Positions 27,377 through 36,800 of a DNA stretch of 64,000 nucleotides are shown here, piece by piece. A program made the position numbers and the translations under genes. Each line of letters starts with the position of its first letter. Position 1 is the stretch's first letter. The notes under the pieces are model-generated. The model was not told where the DNA came from, searched no databases, and saw nothing but the letters and a program-made list of their open reading frames with translations. Origin of the DNA: Cryobacterium arcticum (lineage in GTDB: Bacteria > Actinomycetota > Actinomycetes > Actinomycetales > Microbacteriaceae); the NCBI RefSeq assembly GCF_003185895.1, contig NZ_QHLY01000004.1, positions 1 to 64,000 on the forward strand, read 5' to 3'.

Positions 27377-28738
27377 TCAATGGGCGCCGTTGTTCGCGAG
27401 CAGGCCGTGCCAGAGCTCGGCGAACTGGGGGAGCGTCTTGGCCGTCGTGCCGATGTTCTCCACCTCGATGCCCGCCACAACGAGGCCGAGCAGCGCGCCG
27501 GTGGTCGCCATCCGGTGGTCGTCGTAGCTGTGCCAGGTGCCGCCGTGCAGCGGCCGGGGTTCGATTCGCAGGCCGTCCGGCAGTTCGGTGACCTGGCCGC
27601 CGAGGTTGTTGATCTCGGTGGCGAGCGCGGCGAGCCGGTCGGTCTCGTGGTGGCGGATGTGGCCGATGCCGGTGATGGTGCTGGGCGAGTCGGCCAGGGC
27701 GGCCAGCCCGACCAGGGTGGGGGCCAGCTCGCCGCCGGTGGACAGATCGAGGTCGACGCCATCGATCCGGCCCGTGCCGGTGACGGTGAGCCTGTCGCCG
27801 TCGACGGTGACCGTGGCGCCGAACAGCGGCAACAGTTCTGCGAGGGAGGCACCGACCTGGGTGGTGGTGGCGGGCCAGCCGGTGATGGTGACGGTGCCTC
27901 CGGCGACGAGAGCCGCGGCCAGAAACGGGGCGGCATTGGAGAGGTCGGGTTCGATGTCGACCTCTGCACCCCGGATCGGCCCCGCAGCGACGTTCCAGAC
28001 GCCGACCTCCGGGCTGATCACGGCCACACCACGCTGGGCGAGAGTCTCGATCGTCATCTCGATGTGCGGCAGGCTCGGCAGGCGCTGACCGTCGTGGCGC
28101 AGCTGCAGGCCGTTCGTGAACCGGGCGGCCGCGAGCAGGAGCCCGGAGACGAACTGGCTCGACGAGGACGCGTCGATGGTGACCTCGCCGCCGGCCAGGT
28201 CGCCGGTGCCGTGCACGGTGAAGGGCAGGGCGCCGCGGCCGTCGTCGTTGATGTCGGCGCCGAGGGCGCGCAGCGAGCTGATCGTGGTGCCCATCGGGCG
28301 GCGCTTCGCTCCGGCGTCACCGTCGAAGGTGGTCGGGCCGAGGGCCAGGGCGGCAACGGGCGGCAGAAAACGCATCACGGTGCCGGCCAGACCGCAGTCG
28401 ATGGTGGTGGAGCCGAACAGCTCGCCCGGCGTGATGAGCAGGTCGGCGCCGTACTCGCCGGCACCGTCGACGGACTCGATGGTCGTGCCCAGCTGACGGA
28501 GCGCAGCGACCATCAGATCGCTGTCCCGCGAGTGCAGCGGCGCACGCAGCAGCGAGGGCGAGTCGGCCAGGGCCGAGAGCACCAATTCGCGGTTGGTCAG
28601 CGATTTGGAGCCGGGCAGCGACAACGTCGCCGCCAATGGCCGGGGCGCGACGGGCGCCGCCCACAGGGCATCAGTCTCTTCCGGCGAGCTGTCGCCGTAG
28701 GGATCGAACTCCGGCTTGGAATATCTCGAGATCAACAT
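27377..28738 (-). CDS. aroA: 3-phosphoshikimate 1-carboxyvinyltransferase (EPSP synthase)
   Basis: 453 residues. It catalyses the transfer of enolpyruvyl from PEP to shikimate-3-phosphate in aromatic amino acid synthesis. Conserved segments: LPGSKSLTNRELVLSALADS (about 40-59), LHSRDSDLM, the CGLAGTVMRFLPPVAALA substrate loop, FDGDAGAKRRPM, SSSSQFVSGLLLAAA, and SYDDHRMATTGALLGL near the C-terminus. ATG 28738 is followed by ISRYSKPEFDPYGD, typical of actinobacterial AroA. Its start lies inside the promoter of the divergent sigR gene, so sigR transcription may interfere with it. Confidence 0.97.
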   Translation of the reverse strand: MLISRYSKPEFDPYGDSSPEETDALWAAPVAPRPLAATLSLPGSKSLTNRELVLSALADSPSLLRAPLHSRDSDLMVAALRQLGTTIESVDGAGEYGADLLITPGELFGSTTIDCGLAGTVMRFLPPVAALALGPTTFDGDAGAKRRPMGTTISSLRALGADINDDGRGALPFTVHGTGDLAGGEVTIDASSSSQFVSGLLLAAARFTNGLQLRHDGQRLPSLPHIEMTIETLAQRGVAVISPEVGVWNVAAGPIRGAEVDIEPDLSNAAPFLAAALVAGGTVTITGWPATTTQVGASLAELLPLFGATVTVDGDRLTVTGTGRIDGVDLDLSTGGELAPTLVGLAALADSPSTITGIGHIRHHETDRLAALATEINNLGGQVTELPDGLRIEPRPLHGGTWHSYDDHRMATTGALLGLVVAGIEVENIGTTAKTLPQFAELWHGLLANNGAH

Positions 28739-28743
28739 CGGTT
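28718..28743 (+). promoter_or_regulatory. SigR-type (autoregulatory) promoter of sigR
   Basis: GGAAT (28718-28722), an 18-bp spacer and GTT (28741-28743) match the SigR/SigH consensus GGAAT-N18-GTT exactly. Transcription would begin near 28750, about 58 bp before the start codon. The aroA start codon (28738-28736, minus strand) lies inside the spacer. Confidence 0.75.
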
Positions 28744-28807
28744 ATCAGAATAGTCGGGTTCGCTCCGTTGGGCCCGACTTGAGAACAGTTCGTAAGGGAG
28801 GTCACGG

Positions 28808-29494
28808 GTGCCAGCATCCATGCTCATGGAACGCACGCACGCGGTGCCTGACGGCGTCGACGGCTTAGAATTGCCCGTGATGACAACAGACACGACTGAC
28901 ATGCGGGACCTGTTCGAAGCACAGGCCATGCCGTTTATCGACCAGCTCTACGCAGCGGCAATGCGCATGACGCGGAACCCCTCTGACGCTCAGGACCTGG
29001 TGCAGGAAACCTTCGTCAAGGCGTTCGCGTCGTTCAAGCAGTTCGAACAGGGCACGAACCTCAAGGCGTGGCTCTACCGAATTCTCACGAACACCTTTAT
29101 CAACACCTACCGCAAGAAGCAGCGCGAGCCGTACCAGGGCACCATCGATGACCTGGAGGACTGGCAGCTCGGCGGGGCGGAGTCCACGACGGCGACGTCG
29201 AGCCGCTCCGCGGAAGCCGAAGCCATCGACCACCTGCCGGACAGCGCCGTCAAGGACGCCCTGCAGTCGATCCCGGAGGATTTCCGCCTGGCGGTGTACT
29301 TCGCCGACGTCGAGGGCTTCTCGTACCAAGAGATCGCCGAAATCATGAAAACGCCCATCGGCACGGTGATGAGCCGCCTGCACCGCGGGCGCCGTCTGCT
29401 GCGCGAGTTGCTGGCCGGTTACGCGCTGGAGCGTGGACTGGGCACGGGCCAAGCTGCATCGAGCAAGAAAACACCCGGGAGTAAAGCGAAATGA
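28808..29494 (+). CDS. sigR: oxidative/disulfide-stress sigma factor SigR (SigH)
   Basis: 228 residues. Region 2 covers about 45-110 ([20 protein letters not shown], then [11 protein letters not shown]). Region 4 covers about 150-205 ([20 protein letters not shown], then [20 protein letters not shown]). It directs transcription of thiol-homeostasis genes and is held by RsrA, encoded next with a 4-bp overlap. GTG 28808 is preceded by a very strong ribosome-binding site, AAGGGAGGT (28794-28802), 5 bp away. ATG 28880 would give the shorter 204-residue form but has no such site. Streptomyces sigR also makes two forms from different starts. Confidence 0.93.
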   Translation: MPASMLMERTHAVPDGVDGLELPVMTTDTTDMRDLFEAQAMPFIDQLYAAAMRMTRNPSDAQDLVQETFVKAFASFKQFEQGTNLKAWLYRILTNTFINTYRKKQREPYQGTIDDLEDWQLGGAESTTATSSRSAEAEAIDHLPDSAVKDALQSIPEDFRLAVYFADVEGFSYQEIAEIMKTPIGTVMSRLHRGRRLLRELLAGYALERGLGTGQAASSKKTPGSKAK

Positions 29495-29733
29495 CCGATT
29501 GCGGTTGCGAGAAGGCCAAGGCCGAACTCGAAGAGTATCTGCACAACGAACTCCGCAAGGAGGACGCATTCGACATCCGTGAGCACCTCGAGCACTGCAC
29601 GGATTGCAGCACGGAGCACAATGTGGGGCGCACCCTCACCGAGGTGATGCAGCGGGCCTGCAAGGAGACCGCTCCAGAGGACCTGCGCGACCAGGTGCTG
29701 CTGCGCCTGCGCACCATCCAGTCAGCGCACTAA
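29491..29733 (+). CDS. rsrA: zinc-containing anti-sigma factor RsrA
   Basis: 80 residues. The ZAS motif is H32-x3-C36-x2-C39 ([10 protein letters not shown]). C4 and C6 in TDCGCEKAK are extra cysteines of the kind that form the redox switch. RsrA binds SigR when reduced and releases it after disulfide formation with zinc loss. The ATG overlaps the sigR stop (ATGA), so the ratio of the two proteins is set by coupling. Length and layout are typical of the mycothiol-system anti-sigma factors. The stop is 27 bp from the convergent gene at 29761. Confidence 0.95.
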   Translation: MTDCGCEKAKAELEEYLHNELRKEDAFDIREHLEHCTDCSTEHNVGRTLTEVMQRACKETAPEDLRDQVLLRLRTIQSAH

Positions 29734-29760
29734 CTCCCGTTTACCGGCCAGAGTCCCCGT

Positions 29761-30120
29761 CTAGCCGATTCGCGCGACAGTGACTTCGATCGCGGACACG
29801 GCAGGGTCGCCCGCGGCGACGAAGTACTCCTCGATGGTGTCGTAGACCCGTCGGCAGACCTCGGTGGCCGCGTCCACGTCCTCGACGCCGATCGAGACGG
29901 ATGCGGTGACCCCGGCCGTCGATTCCGTGACCGCGACGAGTTCCGGCGCGGACGGCTTCTGGGTGAGTGCGCCGATGACGTCCTTGACGATGCCCACCAG
30001 TACCGGTCTGGCCGGGTACAACTCATCGACCCCGGGCACACTGCCCACGATCGCGGCCAGCTGCTCAGCGCGATCCGGCTCGGTGTTCGGCGTCGGCGTG
30101 CTCTTCTGTGGCGTGCTCAT
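29761..30120 (-). CDS. small conserved protein, possible diverged Asp23-like
   Basis: 119 residues from ATG 30120. After a Thr/Pro-rich N-terminus it reads AAIVGSVPGVDELYPARPVL, VAVTESTAGVTASVSIGVED, AATEVCRRVYDTIEEYFVAA and AVSAIEVTVARIG. The order (short helix with VPGV, two strands, a helix with valine-rich strands) resembles a cut-down Asp23/Gls24 domain, and the next gene on the other strand encodes an Asp23 protein. The similarity is inferred by eye only. It could serve as a partner in an envelope stress complex. No membrane segment is seen. Confidence 0.6.
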   Translation of the reverse strand: MSTPQKSTPTPNTEPDRAEQLAAIVGSVPGVDELYPARPVLVGIVKDVIGALTQKPSAPELVAVTESTAGVTASVSIGVEDVDAATEVCRRVYDTIEEYFVAAGDPAVSAIEVTVARIG

Positions 30121-30503
30121 GGCAACAGTGTAGATCGCTCACGCCGGCGCCTTCGCGCAAAAACTTTTTGAACTATTTCGTGACGAATCGGCCGCAGCGC
30201 TCGTCTGAACTAAGACGATGCCAATCCTGCCCGTAATCGGGGCTGGGAAAAAGCCCTGAGAAATCGTCGACAACTTTTCCGCCGCCACCCGTTCCACCCG
30301 ATTCCCCCAGAAATTCAGCATCCGCTTCAGCCAGCACGACACCGGCACCAATCCGGGTCGCGCGATCACCGCCGATCGCGCTGAGGCGAGCCGTCGACGT
30401 GCCGCCGACGACAATCAACCAGGCACCCACCCGTGACCGATCCGGAGCACGCAACCGCGGCCCCGAGACCAACACCAGCGATCCGCATCAAGGAGTCCGC
30501 CCG
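30121..30503. other. 383-bp divergent region, no gene supported; contains a small inverted repeat
   Basis: Between the Asp23-like gene and the Asp23 gene. It holds an A/T-rich stretch near 30160-30180 (CAAAAACTTTTTGAAC), an inverted repeat CGTCT-GAACTA-AGACG at 30202-30217, and a GGGCT...AGCCC hairpin near 30237-30252. The A/T stretch followed by CGTC resembles an ECF-sigma promoter, at low confidence. A frame from about 30257 lacks a start codon and stops at about 30437; I do not call it a gene. Confidence 0.4.
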
Positions 30504-30974
30504 ATGTCCAGCCTCATCCCCGACCCGTCGAACTCGACCACCCCTCTGCCCGACAACGCCGGTGCCATCTCCGATGCCGCTGCCGAGCGACCCGGAGAGG
30601 GTGTGACGACGATCAGGGACAGCGTCATCGCCAAGGTGGCCGGACTGGCCGTGCGGGAAGTGCCAGGGGTGCACGCGCTGGGCTCCGTGCCCACCCGTGC
30701 TCTCGGTGCGATCCTCGACGCGCTCAGCAGCAGCGACGCCAGTCAGGGCATCTCGGTGAGCATCGCAGACGATGTCGTCACCGTTGAGATCGTGCTCGTG
30801 GCCGCCTACCCGGTTCCGTTGACCGCGCTCGCCGAGCAGGTGCGCGCCGCGGTCACCCTCGCGATCGAGGGACTGGTCGGCATGACCGTAGCGGGCGTGA
30901 ACGTGACCATCACAGATATTTACGTGGCCGAGGAGGCCGGCGACAACGACGTCGCCGGCGTCCCGGCCACGTAA
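30504..30974 (+). CDS. Asp23/Gls24 family envelope stress protein
   Basis: 156 residues. The first 35 are Pro/Ser-rich; the domain follows: TTIRDSVIAKVAGLAVREVP with GVHALG, ISVSIADDVVTVEIVLVAAY, the VPLTALAEQVRAAVTLAIEG helix and LVGMTVAGVNVTITDIYVAE. Asp23 proteins are soluble partners of membrane-bound AmaP-type proteins and respond to envelope or alkaline stress in Firmicutes; the actinobacterial role is less clear. ATG 30504 has AAGGAG at 30490-30495. It is followed by the GlsB-like gene at 31084, in the same direction. Confidence 0.88.
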   Translation: MSSLIPDPSNSTTPLPDNAGAISDAAAERPGEGVTTIRDSVIAKVAGLAVREVPGVHALGSVPTRALGAILDALSSSDASQGISVSIADDVVTVEIVLVAAYPVPLTALAEQVRAAVTLAIEGLVGMTVAGVNVTITDIYVAEEAGDNDVAGVPAT

Positions 30975-31083
30975 TCAGACCGGCTCTCACGGAGCCCGGC
31001 CGGACGGGTCAACGCCTGTTCGGAGCACAGCAGTACCACGCAGTACCCACCACCAGGTACACCAAACAGAAAAGAGACACTCC

Positions 31084-31347
31084 ATGGGGTTCTTCGGATT
31101 CCTTCTTCTCGGCCTCCTCGCCGGTGCCATCGCCAAGCTGATCCTCCCGGGCAACCAGGGTGGCGGCTGGTTCATCACCCTTCTGCTCGGCGTCGTCGGA
31201 GCCCTGCTCGGCGGCTACCTCGGTGGCCTGCTCTTCAACGCACCGCTGCAGGACTTCTTCTCCATCCAGACCTGGCTCCTGGCCATCGGTGGATCCATCA
31301 TCGTTCTCCTGATCTACGGCCTCATCGCGGGTCGTCGTAAGGCGTAG
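31084..31347 (+). CDS. GlsB/YeaQ/YmgE family stress membrane protein
   Basis: 87 residues with three membrane segments (about 3-21, 28-50, 63-82). The family signature is visible: LLLGLLAGAIAKLILPG with a Gly-rich turn (GNQGGG), then LLLGVVGALLGGYLGGLLF. These transglycosylase-associated small proteins are induced by stress and often accompany Asp23 genes, as here. The function is unproven. A strong hairpin at 31375-31415 probably ends the transcript. Confidence 0.93.
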   Translation: MGFFGFLLLGLLAGAIAKLILPGNQGGGWFITLLLGVVGALLGGYLGGLLFNAPLQDFFSIQTWLLAIGGSIIVLLIYGLIAGRRKA

Positions 31348-31374
31348 CTCCACCCCGCGGGTTCTCCCGCACCC

Positions 31375-31415
31375 GACAGGCGGCACGACGGACACTGGTC
31401 CGCGTGCCGCCTGTC
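31375..31415. terminator. long perfect hairpin after the GlsB-like gene
   Basis: GACAGGCGGCACG (31375-31387) pairs with CGTGCCGCCTGTC (31403-31415) over 13 bp, and an inner CGGAC/GTCCG pair closes on ACTG. It lies 27 bp after the stop codon. No T-tract follows, so it may be a terminator or an RNA-stabilising stem. Confidence 0.65.
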
Positions 31416-31452
31416 TGCGTTGGTTGTCTGCGTTGGTTGTCTGGGTTGGTGG
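31414..31452. repeat. three 13-bp direct repeats
   Basis: TCTGCGTTGGTTG occurs at 31414-31426 and 31427-31439, with a diverged third copy (TCTGGGTTGGTGG) at 31440-31452. They lie 62 bp before the MMPL gene and touch the hairpin at 31375-31415. Confidence 0.8.
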
Positions 31453-31514
31453 GCGATGTTCCAACTTTCGGACGACGCCGCGGCCGGCCACCCTGGCCTA
31501 CTCTCGGGACTGTG

Positions 31515-33734
31515 ATGAAGACACCTGCCCCCGCACCGCACCCCGATCGACCACGCTCGGCCCGCCGGCCCGGCTCAGGCAGCCGGGTTCCGCTGTGGCT
31601 GCGGATCCTCATCCCGACGGCCCTGATCCTGGTCTGGTTCGTCATGTTCGGCGCCGGCGGCGCTTCATTCGGGCGCATCAGTGACGTCTCGACGAACGAC
31701 CAGGTACAGCAGTTGCCGGCCAGCGCTGACGCGACCAGGGTGCAGGCGCTGCAGACGGAGTTCCGCGGCGACGACGTGCTGCCGGGAGTGCTCATCTACG
31801 AGCGCGCCGGCGGCCTCACCGAGAGCGACCAGGCCGCGATCACCGCGCAGGTCGCTGAGCTGGCCACCCTCGACGGTGTCGTCACCGAGAGCGTCTCGCC
31901 GGCCATCTTCTCCGAGGACGGCGAGGCGGCCGAAGCCATCCTCACCCTCGACACCCAAGTGAAACCCGCCGACACGGTCGAGCTGATTCGCGCCACCATC
32001 GCCGACAACCCGATCGCGGGCGTGACGACCTACGTGACCGGACCGGCCGGGTTGATCGCCGACCTTACCGGCGCCTTCGCCGGTATCGACGGCATCCTCT
32101 TGCTTACCGCGCTCGGCGCCGTGCTGGTGATCCTCATCATCGTCTACCGGTCGCCACTGCTGCCGCTGATCGTGCTGTTCACCAGCCTCTCCGCGCTCTG
32201 CGCCTCGGTGCTGGTGGTCGTTGCCCTGGCCGCTGCCGACGTGCTCATCCTGACCGGCCAGACCCAGGGCATCCTGTTCATTCTGGTGATCGGTGCGGCC
32301 ACCGACTATTCGCTGCTCTACGTGGCCAGGTTCCGTGAGGCGCTGCGGGACAACGCCCGGAAGTGGGACGCGACCCTGGTGGCGCTGCGGGGCTCCTTCG
32401 AACCGATCCTCGCCGCCGGCGGCACCGTGATCGTGGGCCTGCTCTGCCTGCTGTTCAGCGACCTCAATTCGAACAAGGCGCTCGGCCCCGTGGCGGCCAT
32501 CGGCATCGGCTTCGCGCTGCTCAGCGCCCTGACTCTGCTGCCCGCCCTGATGCTGTGGGCCGGCCGGGCCGCATTCTGGCCGGTGCGCCCCAAGCTCGGC
32601 TCTGCCCACCCGGGCCTCGAGGGCGACAACGCCAAGGGCGTCTGGCCGTGGCTGGCCCGCCTGATCAGCCGCCGCGCCCGGCTCATCTGGATCGCCTGCA
32701 CGGTGCTCCTGGCGGTGGCGTCCATCGGCGCGTTCTCATTCAAGGCCGATGGGGTGTCCCAAAGCGAGTTCGTGCTGGGCACCTCGGAGGCCAGGGACGG
32801 CCAAGCAGTGGTCGGGGCGCATTTCCCCGGCGGCTCCGGAACCCCGGCCGTCGTGGTCGGCCCGGAGTCCGAGTTGCAGGCGATGACGGATGTTCTGCTG
32901 GCCAACGACGGCGTCGACTCTGTCACCGTGCTGTCCGAGGACTCCGTCAGCGGGTCGCTGCCGGTCACCGCCGACGGTGTCCAGGCGTTCGGCCCTCCCG
33001 GCACCCCCGCGGGCGACCCGACGGTGATCGACGGCGACGTCATGCTGCAGGCGACCCTCACCGACGTGGGGGACTCGGCGGCTGCCGAGGAGACGGTGCG
33101 GGAACTCCGGGTGGACCTCGACAGCGTCACGGGCACGGTGCTCGTGGGTGGGACCACGGCCATCGCCGTCGACACCACCGACACCGCCATCCACGACCGT
33201 AACCTGATCATCCCGATCATCCTCGGTGTCATCCTGGTGATCCTCATGCTGTTGCTGCGCTCGATCCTGGCACCGGTACTGCTCGTGGCCACCGTCGTGC
33301 TCTCGTTCGCGGCCGCGCTGGGGGTGTCCTCCTGGGTGTTCGACGGGGTGCTCGGCTTCCCCGGCGCCGACCCGGTGGTGCCGCTGTACGGCTTCGTCTT
33401 CCTGGTGGCACTCGGTATCGACTACAACATCTTCCTGATGACCCGGGTACGGGAGGAGTCCATCCGGTTCGGCACCCGCACGGGCATCCTGCGCGGCCTG
33501 GTCGCGACCGGCGGCGTGATCACGTCGGCTGGGCTCGTGCTGGCCGCCACGTTCGCCGCACTCGGGGTGCTTCCGATCCTGTTCCTCGCCCAGCTGGCCT
33601 TCATCGTGGCCTTCGGCGTGCTGCTGGACACCTTCCTGGTGCGTTCGCTGCTGGTGCCCGCGCTGGCCCACGACATCGGCCCGAAGATCTGGTGGCCGAG
33701 CAAGCTCGCCACCGCCGAGCCCCGCGAACCGTGA
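31515..33734 (+). CDS. MMPL family RND-type transporter
   Basis: 739 residues. The expected layout is present: one membrane segment (about 24-45), an extracytoplasmic domain, five segments (about 185-350, with FILVIGAATDYSLLYVARFR carrying the MMPL Asp-Tyr pair), a second segment near 395, a second domain, and five more segments (about 555-720, with LVALGIDYNIFLMTRVREES as the matching motif). MMPL proteins export lipids or other hydrophobic compounds with proton motive force; the substrate is not known. The start was set at ATG 31515 (GTG 31512 is equivalent). Its stop codon lies inside the left arm of a family A palindrome. Confidence 0.92.
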   Translation: MKTPAPAPHPDRPRSARRPGSGSRVPLWLRILIPTALILVWFVMFGAGGASFGRISDVSTNDQVQQLPASADATRVQALQTEFRGDDVLPGVLIYERAGGLTESDQAAITAQVAELATLDGVVTESVSPAIFSEDGEAAEAILTLDTQVKPADTVELIRATIADNPIAGVTTYVTGPAGLIADLTGAFAGIDGILLLTALGAVLVILIIVYRSPLLPLIVLFTSLSALCASVLVVVALAAADVLILTGQTQGILFILVIGAATDYSLLYVARFREALRDNARKWDATLVALRGSFEPILAAGGTVIVGLLCLLFSDLNSNKALGPVAAIGIGFALLSALTLLPALMLWAGRAAFWPVRPKLGSAHPGLEGDNAKGVWPWLARLISRRARLIWIACTVLLAVASIGAFSFKADGVSQSEFVLGTSEARDGQAVVGAHFPGGSGTPAVVVGPESELQAMTDVLLANDGVDSVTVLSEDSVSGSLPVTADGVQAFGPPGTPAGDPTVIDGDVMLQATLTDVGDSAAAEETVRELRVDLDSVTGTVLVGGTTAIAVDTTDTAIHDRNLIIPIILGVILVILMLLLRSILAPVLLVATVVLSFAAALGVSSWVFDGVLGFPGADPVVPLYGFVFLVALGIDYNIFLMTRVREESIRFGTRTGILRGLVATGGVITSAGLVLAATFAALGVLPILFLAQLAFIVAFGVLLDTFLVRSLLVPALAHDIGPKIWWPSKLATAEPREP

Positions 33735-33785
33735 GAAAAGCCCCAAAACGCGCGCGCTCTTGGGGCTTCACTCACAGTTCGCGGG
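33721..33785. repeat. dispersed palindrome, family A, copy overlapping the MMPL stop codon
   Basis: Left arm CCCGCGAACCGTGAG (33721-33735) and right arm CTCACAGTTCGCGGG (33771-33785) enclose AAAGCCCCAAAA and TCTTGGGGCTT. The MMPL stop TGA (33732-33734) is part of the left arm. Confidence 0.88.
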
Positions 33786-33789
33786 ACTG

Positions 33790-33824
33790 AAAAGGGCCGC
33801 ACCCCGAGGGGTGCGGCCCTTTTT
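33790..33824. terminator. bidirectional rho-independent terminator
   Basis: AAAAGGGCCGCACCCC pairs with GGGGTGCGGCCCTTTT around GA, with A- and T-tracts on the two sides. It serves the convergent MMPL and kgd genes. Confidence 0.93.
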
Positions 33825-33837
33825 CACGTCCGGACGC

Positions 33838-36800
33838 CTAGAGGGTGAGCGCGTTCTTGATCAGCTCGGCCTGCTCGGCGGCGTGACGCTTGGCGGAACC
33901 TGCCGCGGGGGAGGCCGAGGCGGCGCGGGAGAACAGCTTCACCTGGCGGCCGAGCTTGTCCTTGCCGAGGTTGTTCGTCTGCAGGTAGAAGAACGGCCAG
34001 GCACCCTGGTTCTCCGGTTCGTCCTGCACCCAGGCCAGTTCGGCGTTCGGGTACTGGTCGGCGACCTGCTTGAGCTCGGCACCGGGCAGCGGGTAGAACT
34101 GCTCCAGCCGTACCAGGGCGATCTCGGGGTTGGGGTTCTTCTCCAGGTCGGCCAGCAAGTCGTAGTAGAGCTTGCCGGCCATGAACAGCACCCGCTTGAC
34201 GGCGGCTTTGTCCTGGATGCGGGCGTCGTCGAGCACTGGTTCGAACTTGCCGCTGGTGAAATCGGCGACCGGGCTGGTGGCCCCGCGCAGGCGCAGCATC
34301 GACTTCGGGGTGAAGACGATCAGCGGGCGGCGCGGACGCATGTAGGCCTGGCGGCGCAGCAGGTGGAAGTACGACGCCGGCGTCGAGGGACGCGCGACGG
34401 TCATGTTGTTCTCCGCGCACATCTGCAGGTAGCGCTCGATCCGGGCGGAGGAGTGGTCTGGGCCCTGCCCCTCGTAGCCGTGCGGCAGCAGCAGCACAAC
34501 GCTGGAACGCTGGCCCCACTTCTGCTCGGCCGAGGAGATGAACTCGTCGATGATGGTCTGGGCGCCGTTGGCGAAGTCACCGAACTGGGCTTCCCAGAGC
34601 ACGAGGGCGTCGGCGCGTTCCACCGAGTAGCCGTACTCGAAGCCCATCGCGGCGTATTCGCTCAGCAGGGTGTCGTAGATCCAGAACCGGGCCTGGTTCT
34701 CGCTGAGGTTGGCCAGTGGCAGCCATTCCTGGCCGTTGACCCGGTCGTGCAGCACCGCGTGGCGTTGCACGAAGGTGCCGCGGCGGGCATCCTGGCCGGC
34801 GAACCGCACCGGGGTGCCCTCGAGCAGAACGGAGCCGAGGGCGAGCAGTTCGCCGAAGCTCCAGTCGATGTTGCCGTTGCGGCTCATGTCGAGGCGCTTC
34901 TGCAGCAGTTGCTGCAGCTTGTTGTGCACGGTGAAGCCGGCGGGCTTGTTGTTGAACGTGTCGCCGATCAGGTGCACGACGCTTTCGGGCACGCCGGTGG
35001 TCTCGGGTTCGCCGGCTGCATCGTCGGGCACGCCGTTGCCGGCCAGCCCGCGGTGCGCCGCGGCGACCTCGTCGGTGATGATCGGGATCGACGCGGTCTG
35101 GGCGGCGTGCGTCTCCAGGAATGCCCGCTCCAGGCGGTCCTGGAAGTCGGCGTGCGCGGCCTCGAACTCGGCCTGGGTGATATCACCGCGGCCGACGAGC
35201 GCCTCGGTGTACAGCTTCCTGACGCTCCGCTTGGCCTCGATCAGGTTGTACATCAGCGGCTGGGTCATCGAGGGGTCGTCGCCCTCGTTGTGGCCGCGTC
35301 GGCGGTAGCAGACCAGGTCGATGACCACGTCGCGCTTGAATTCCTGCCGGTACGCGAACGCCAGTTCGGCGACCCGCACGACGGCCTCGGGGTCGTCGCC
35401 GTTCACGTGGAAGATCGGCGCCTGGATGGTCTTGGCCACGTCGGTGGAGTACACCGAGGTGCGGCCCTCGCCGGGAGGGGTGGTGAAGCCGACCTGGTTG
35501 TTCACGACCAGGTGGATGGTGCCGCCGGTGCGGTAACCGCGCAGCTGGGACATCTGCAGGGTCTCGAGCACGACGCCCTGGCCGGCCATGGCGGCGTCGC
35601 CGTGCACCAGCACGGGCAGGGTGGAGAAGGTGCCGATCGGCTTGCGGTCCTGCTTGGCGCGCACGATGCCCTCGAGCACGCCGTCGACTGCCTCGAGGTG
35701 GGACGGGTTCGCGGCCAGGTACACGGCCACTTCCTCGCCGTTGGTACCGCGGAAGGTCCCCTCTGTGCCGAGGTGGTACTTCACGTCGCCGGAGCCCTGC
35801 ACACTGCGCGGGTCCTGGGTGCCCTCGAACTCACGGAAGATCTGTCCGTAGGTCTTGCCGGCGATGTTGGTGAGCACGTTCAACCGGCCACGGTGGGCCA
35901 TGCCGATGCAGACCTCGTCGAGGCCGGCATCCGCCGAGCCCTGCAGGATCGCGTCGAGCAGGGCGATGGTGGACTCGCCGCCCTCGAGGCTGAACCGCTT
36001 CTGGCCGACGTACTTGGTCTGCAGGAACGTCTCGAACGCCTCGGCCTCGTTCAGCTTGCCCAGGATGCGCATCTGCTCATCGTGGGTGGGCTTGACGTAG
36101 GTCTTCTCCATCTTCTCCTGCACCCATTTGCGCTGGGCCGGGTCCTGGATGTGCATGTACTCGATGCCGGTGGTGCGGCAGTACGAGTCGCGCAGCACGC
36201 CGAGGATGTCGCGCAGCAGCATGGTGCGCGCGGTGCCGAAGCCGCCGGTGATGAACTCCCGGTCGAGGTCCCAGAAGGTGAGGCCGTGGCTGGCGATGTC
36301 GAGGTCGGGGTGGGTGCGCTGCTGGTATTCCAGCGGGTCGATGTCGGCCATCAGGTGGCCGCGCACGCGGTAGGCATTGATCAGTTCCTGCACGCGGGCG
36401 GTCTTGTCGACGGCACTGGCCAGGTCGACGCTGATGTCCGGCGCCCAGTGGATCGGATCGTACGGGATGCGCATGGCCGCGAAGATGTCTTCGTAGAAGT
36501 TGTGCTGGCCGATGAGCAGCTCGTGCACGATCTTGAGGAACTCGCCCGAACCCGCGCCCTGGATGACCCGGTGGTCGTAAGTGCTGGTCAGGGTGATGGT
36601 CTTGGAGATGGCCAGCCCGGTGAGGGTCTTCACGCTGGCGCCCATGAACTCGGCCGGGTAGTCCAGCGCGCCGGCGCCGATGATGCAGCCCTGGCCCTTC
36701 ATCAGCCGCGGCACGGAGTGCACGGTGCCGATGCCGCCGGGGTTGGTGAGGGACACCGTTGCGCCGGAGAAGTCGTCGGCAGTGAGCTTGCCCTTGCGGG

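Noticed and set aside
30173..30475. Two overlapping minus-strand frames of about 90-100 codons in the Asp23 divergent gap
   Set aside because: There is no ribosome-binding site and no family pattern; Gly-rich low-information sequence overlapping likely promoter DNA.
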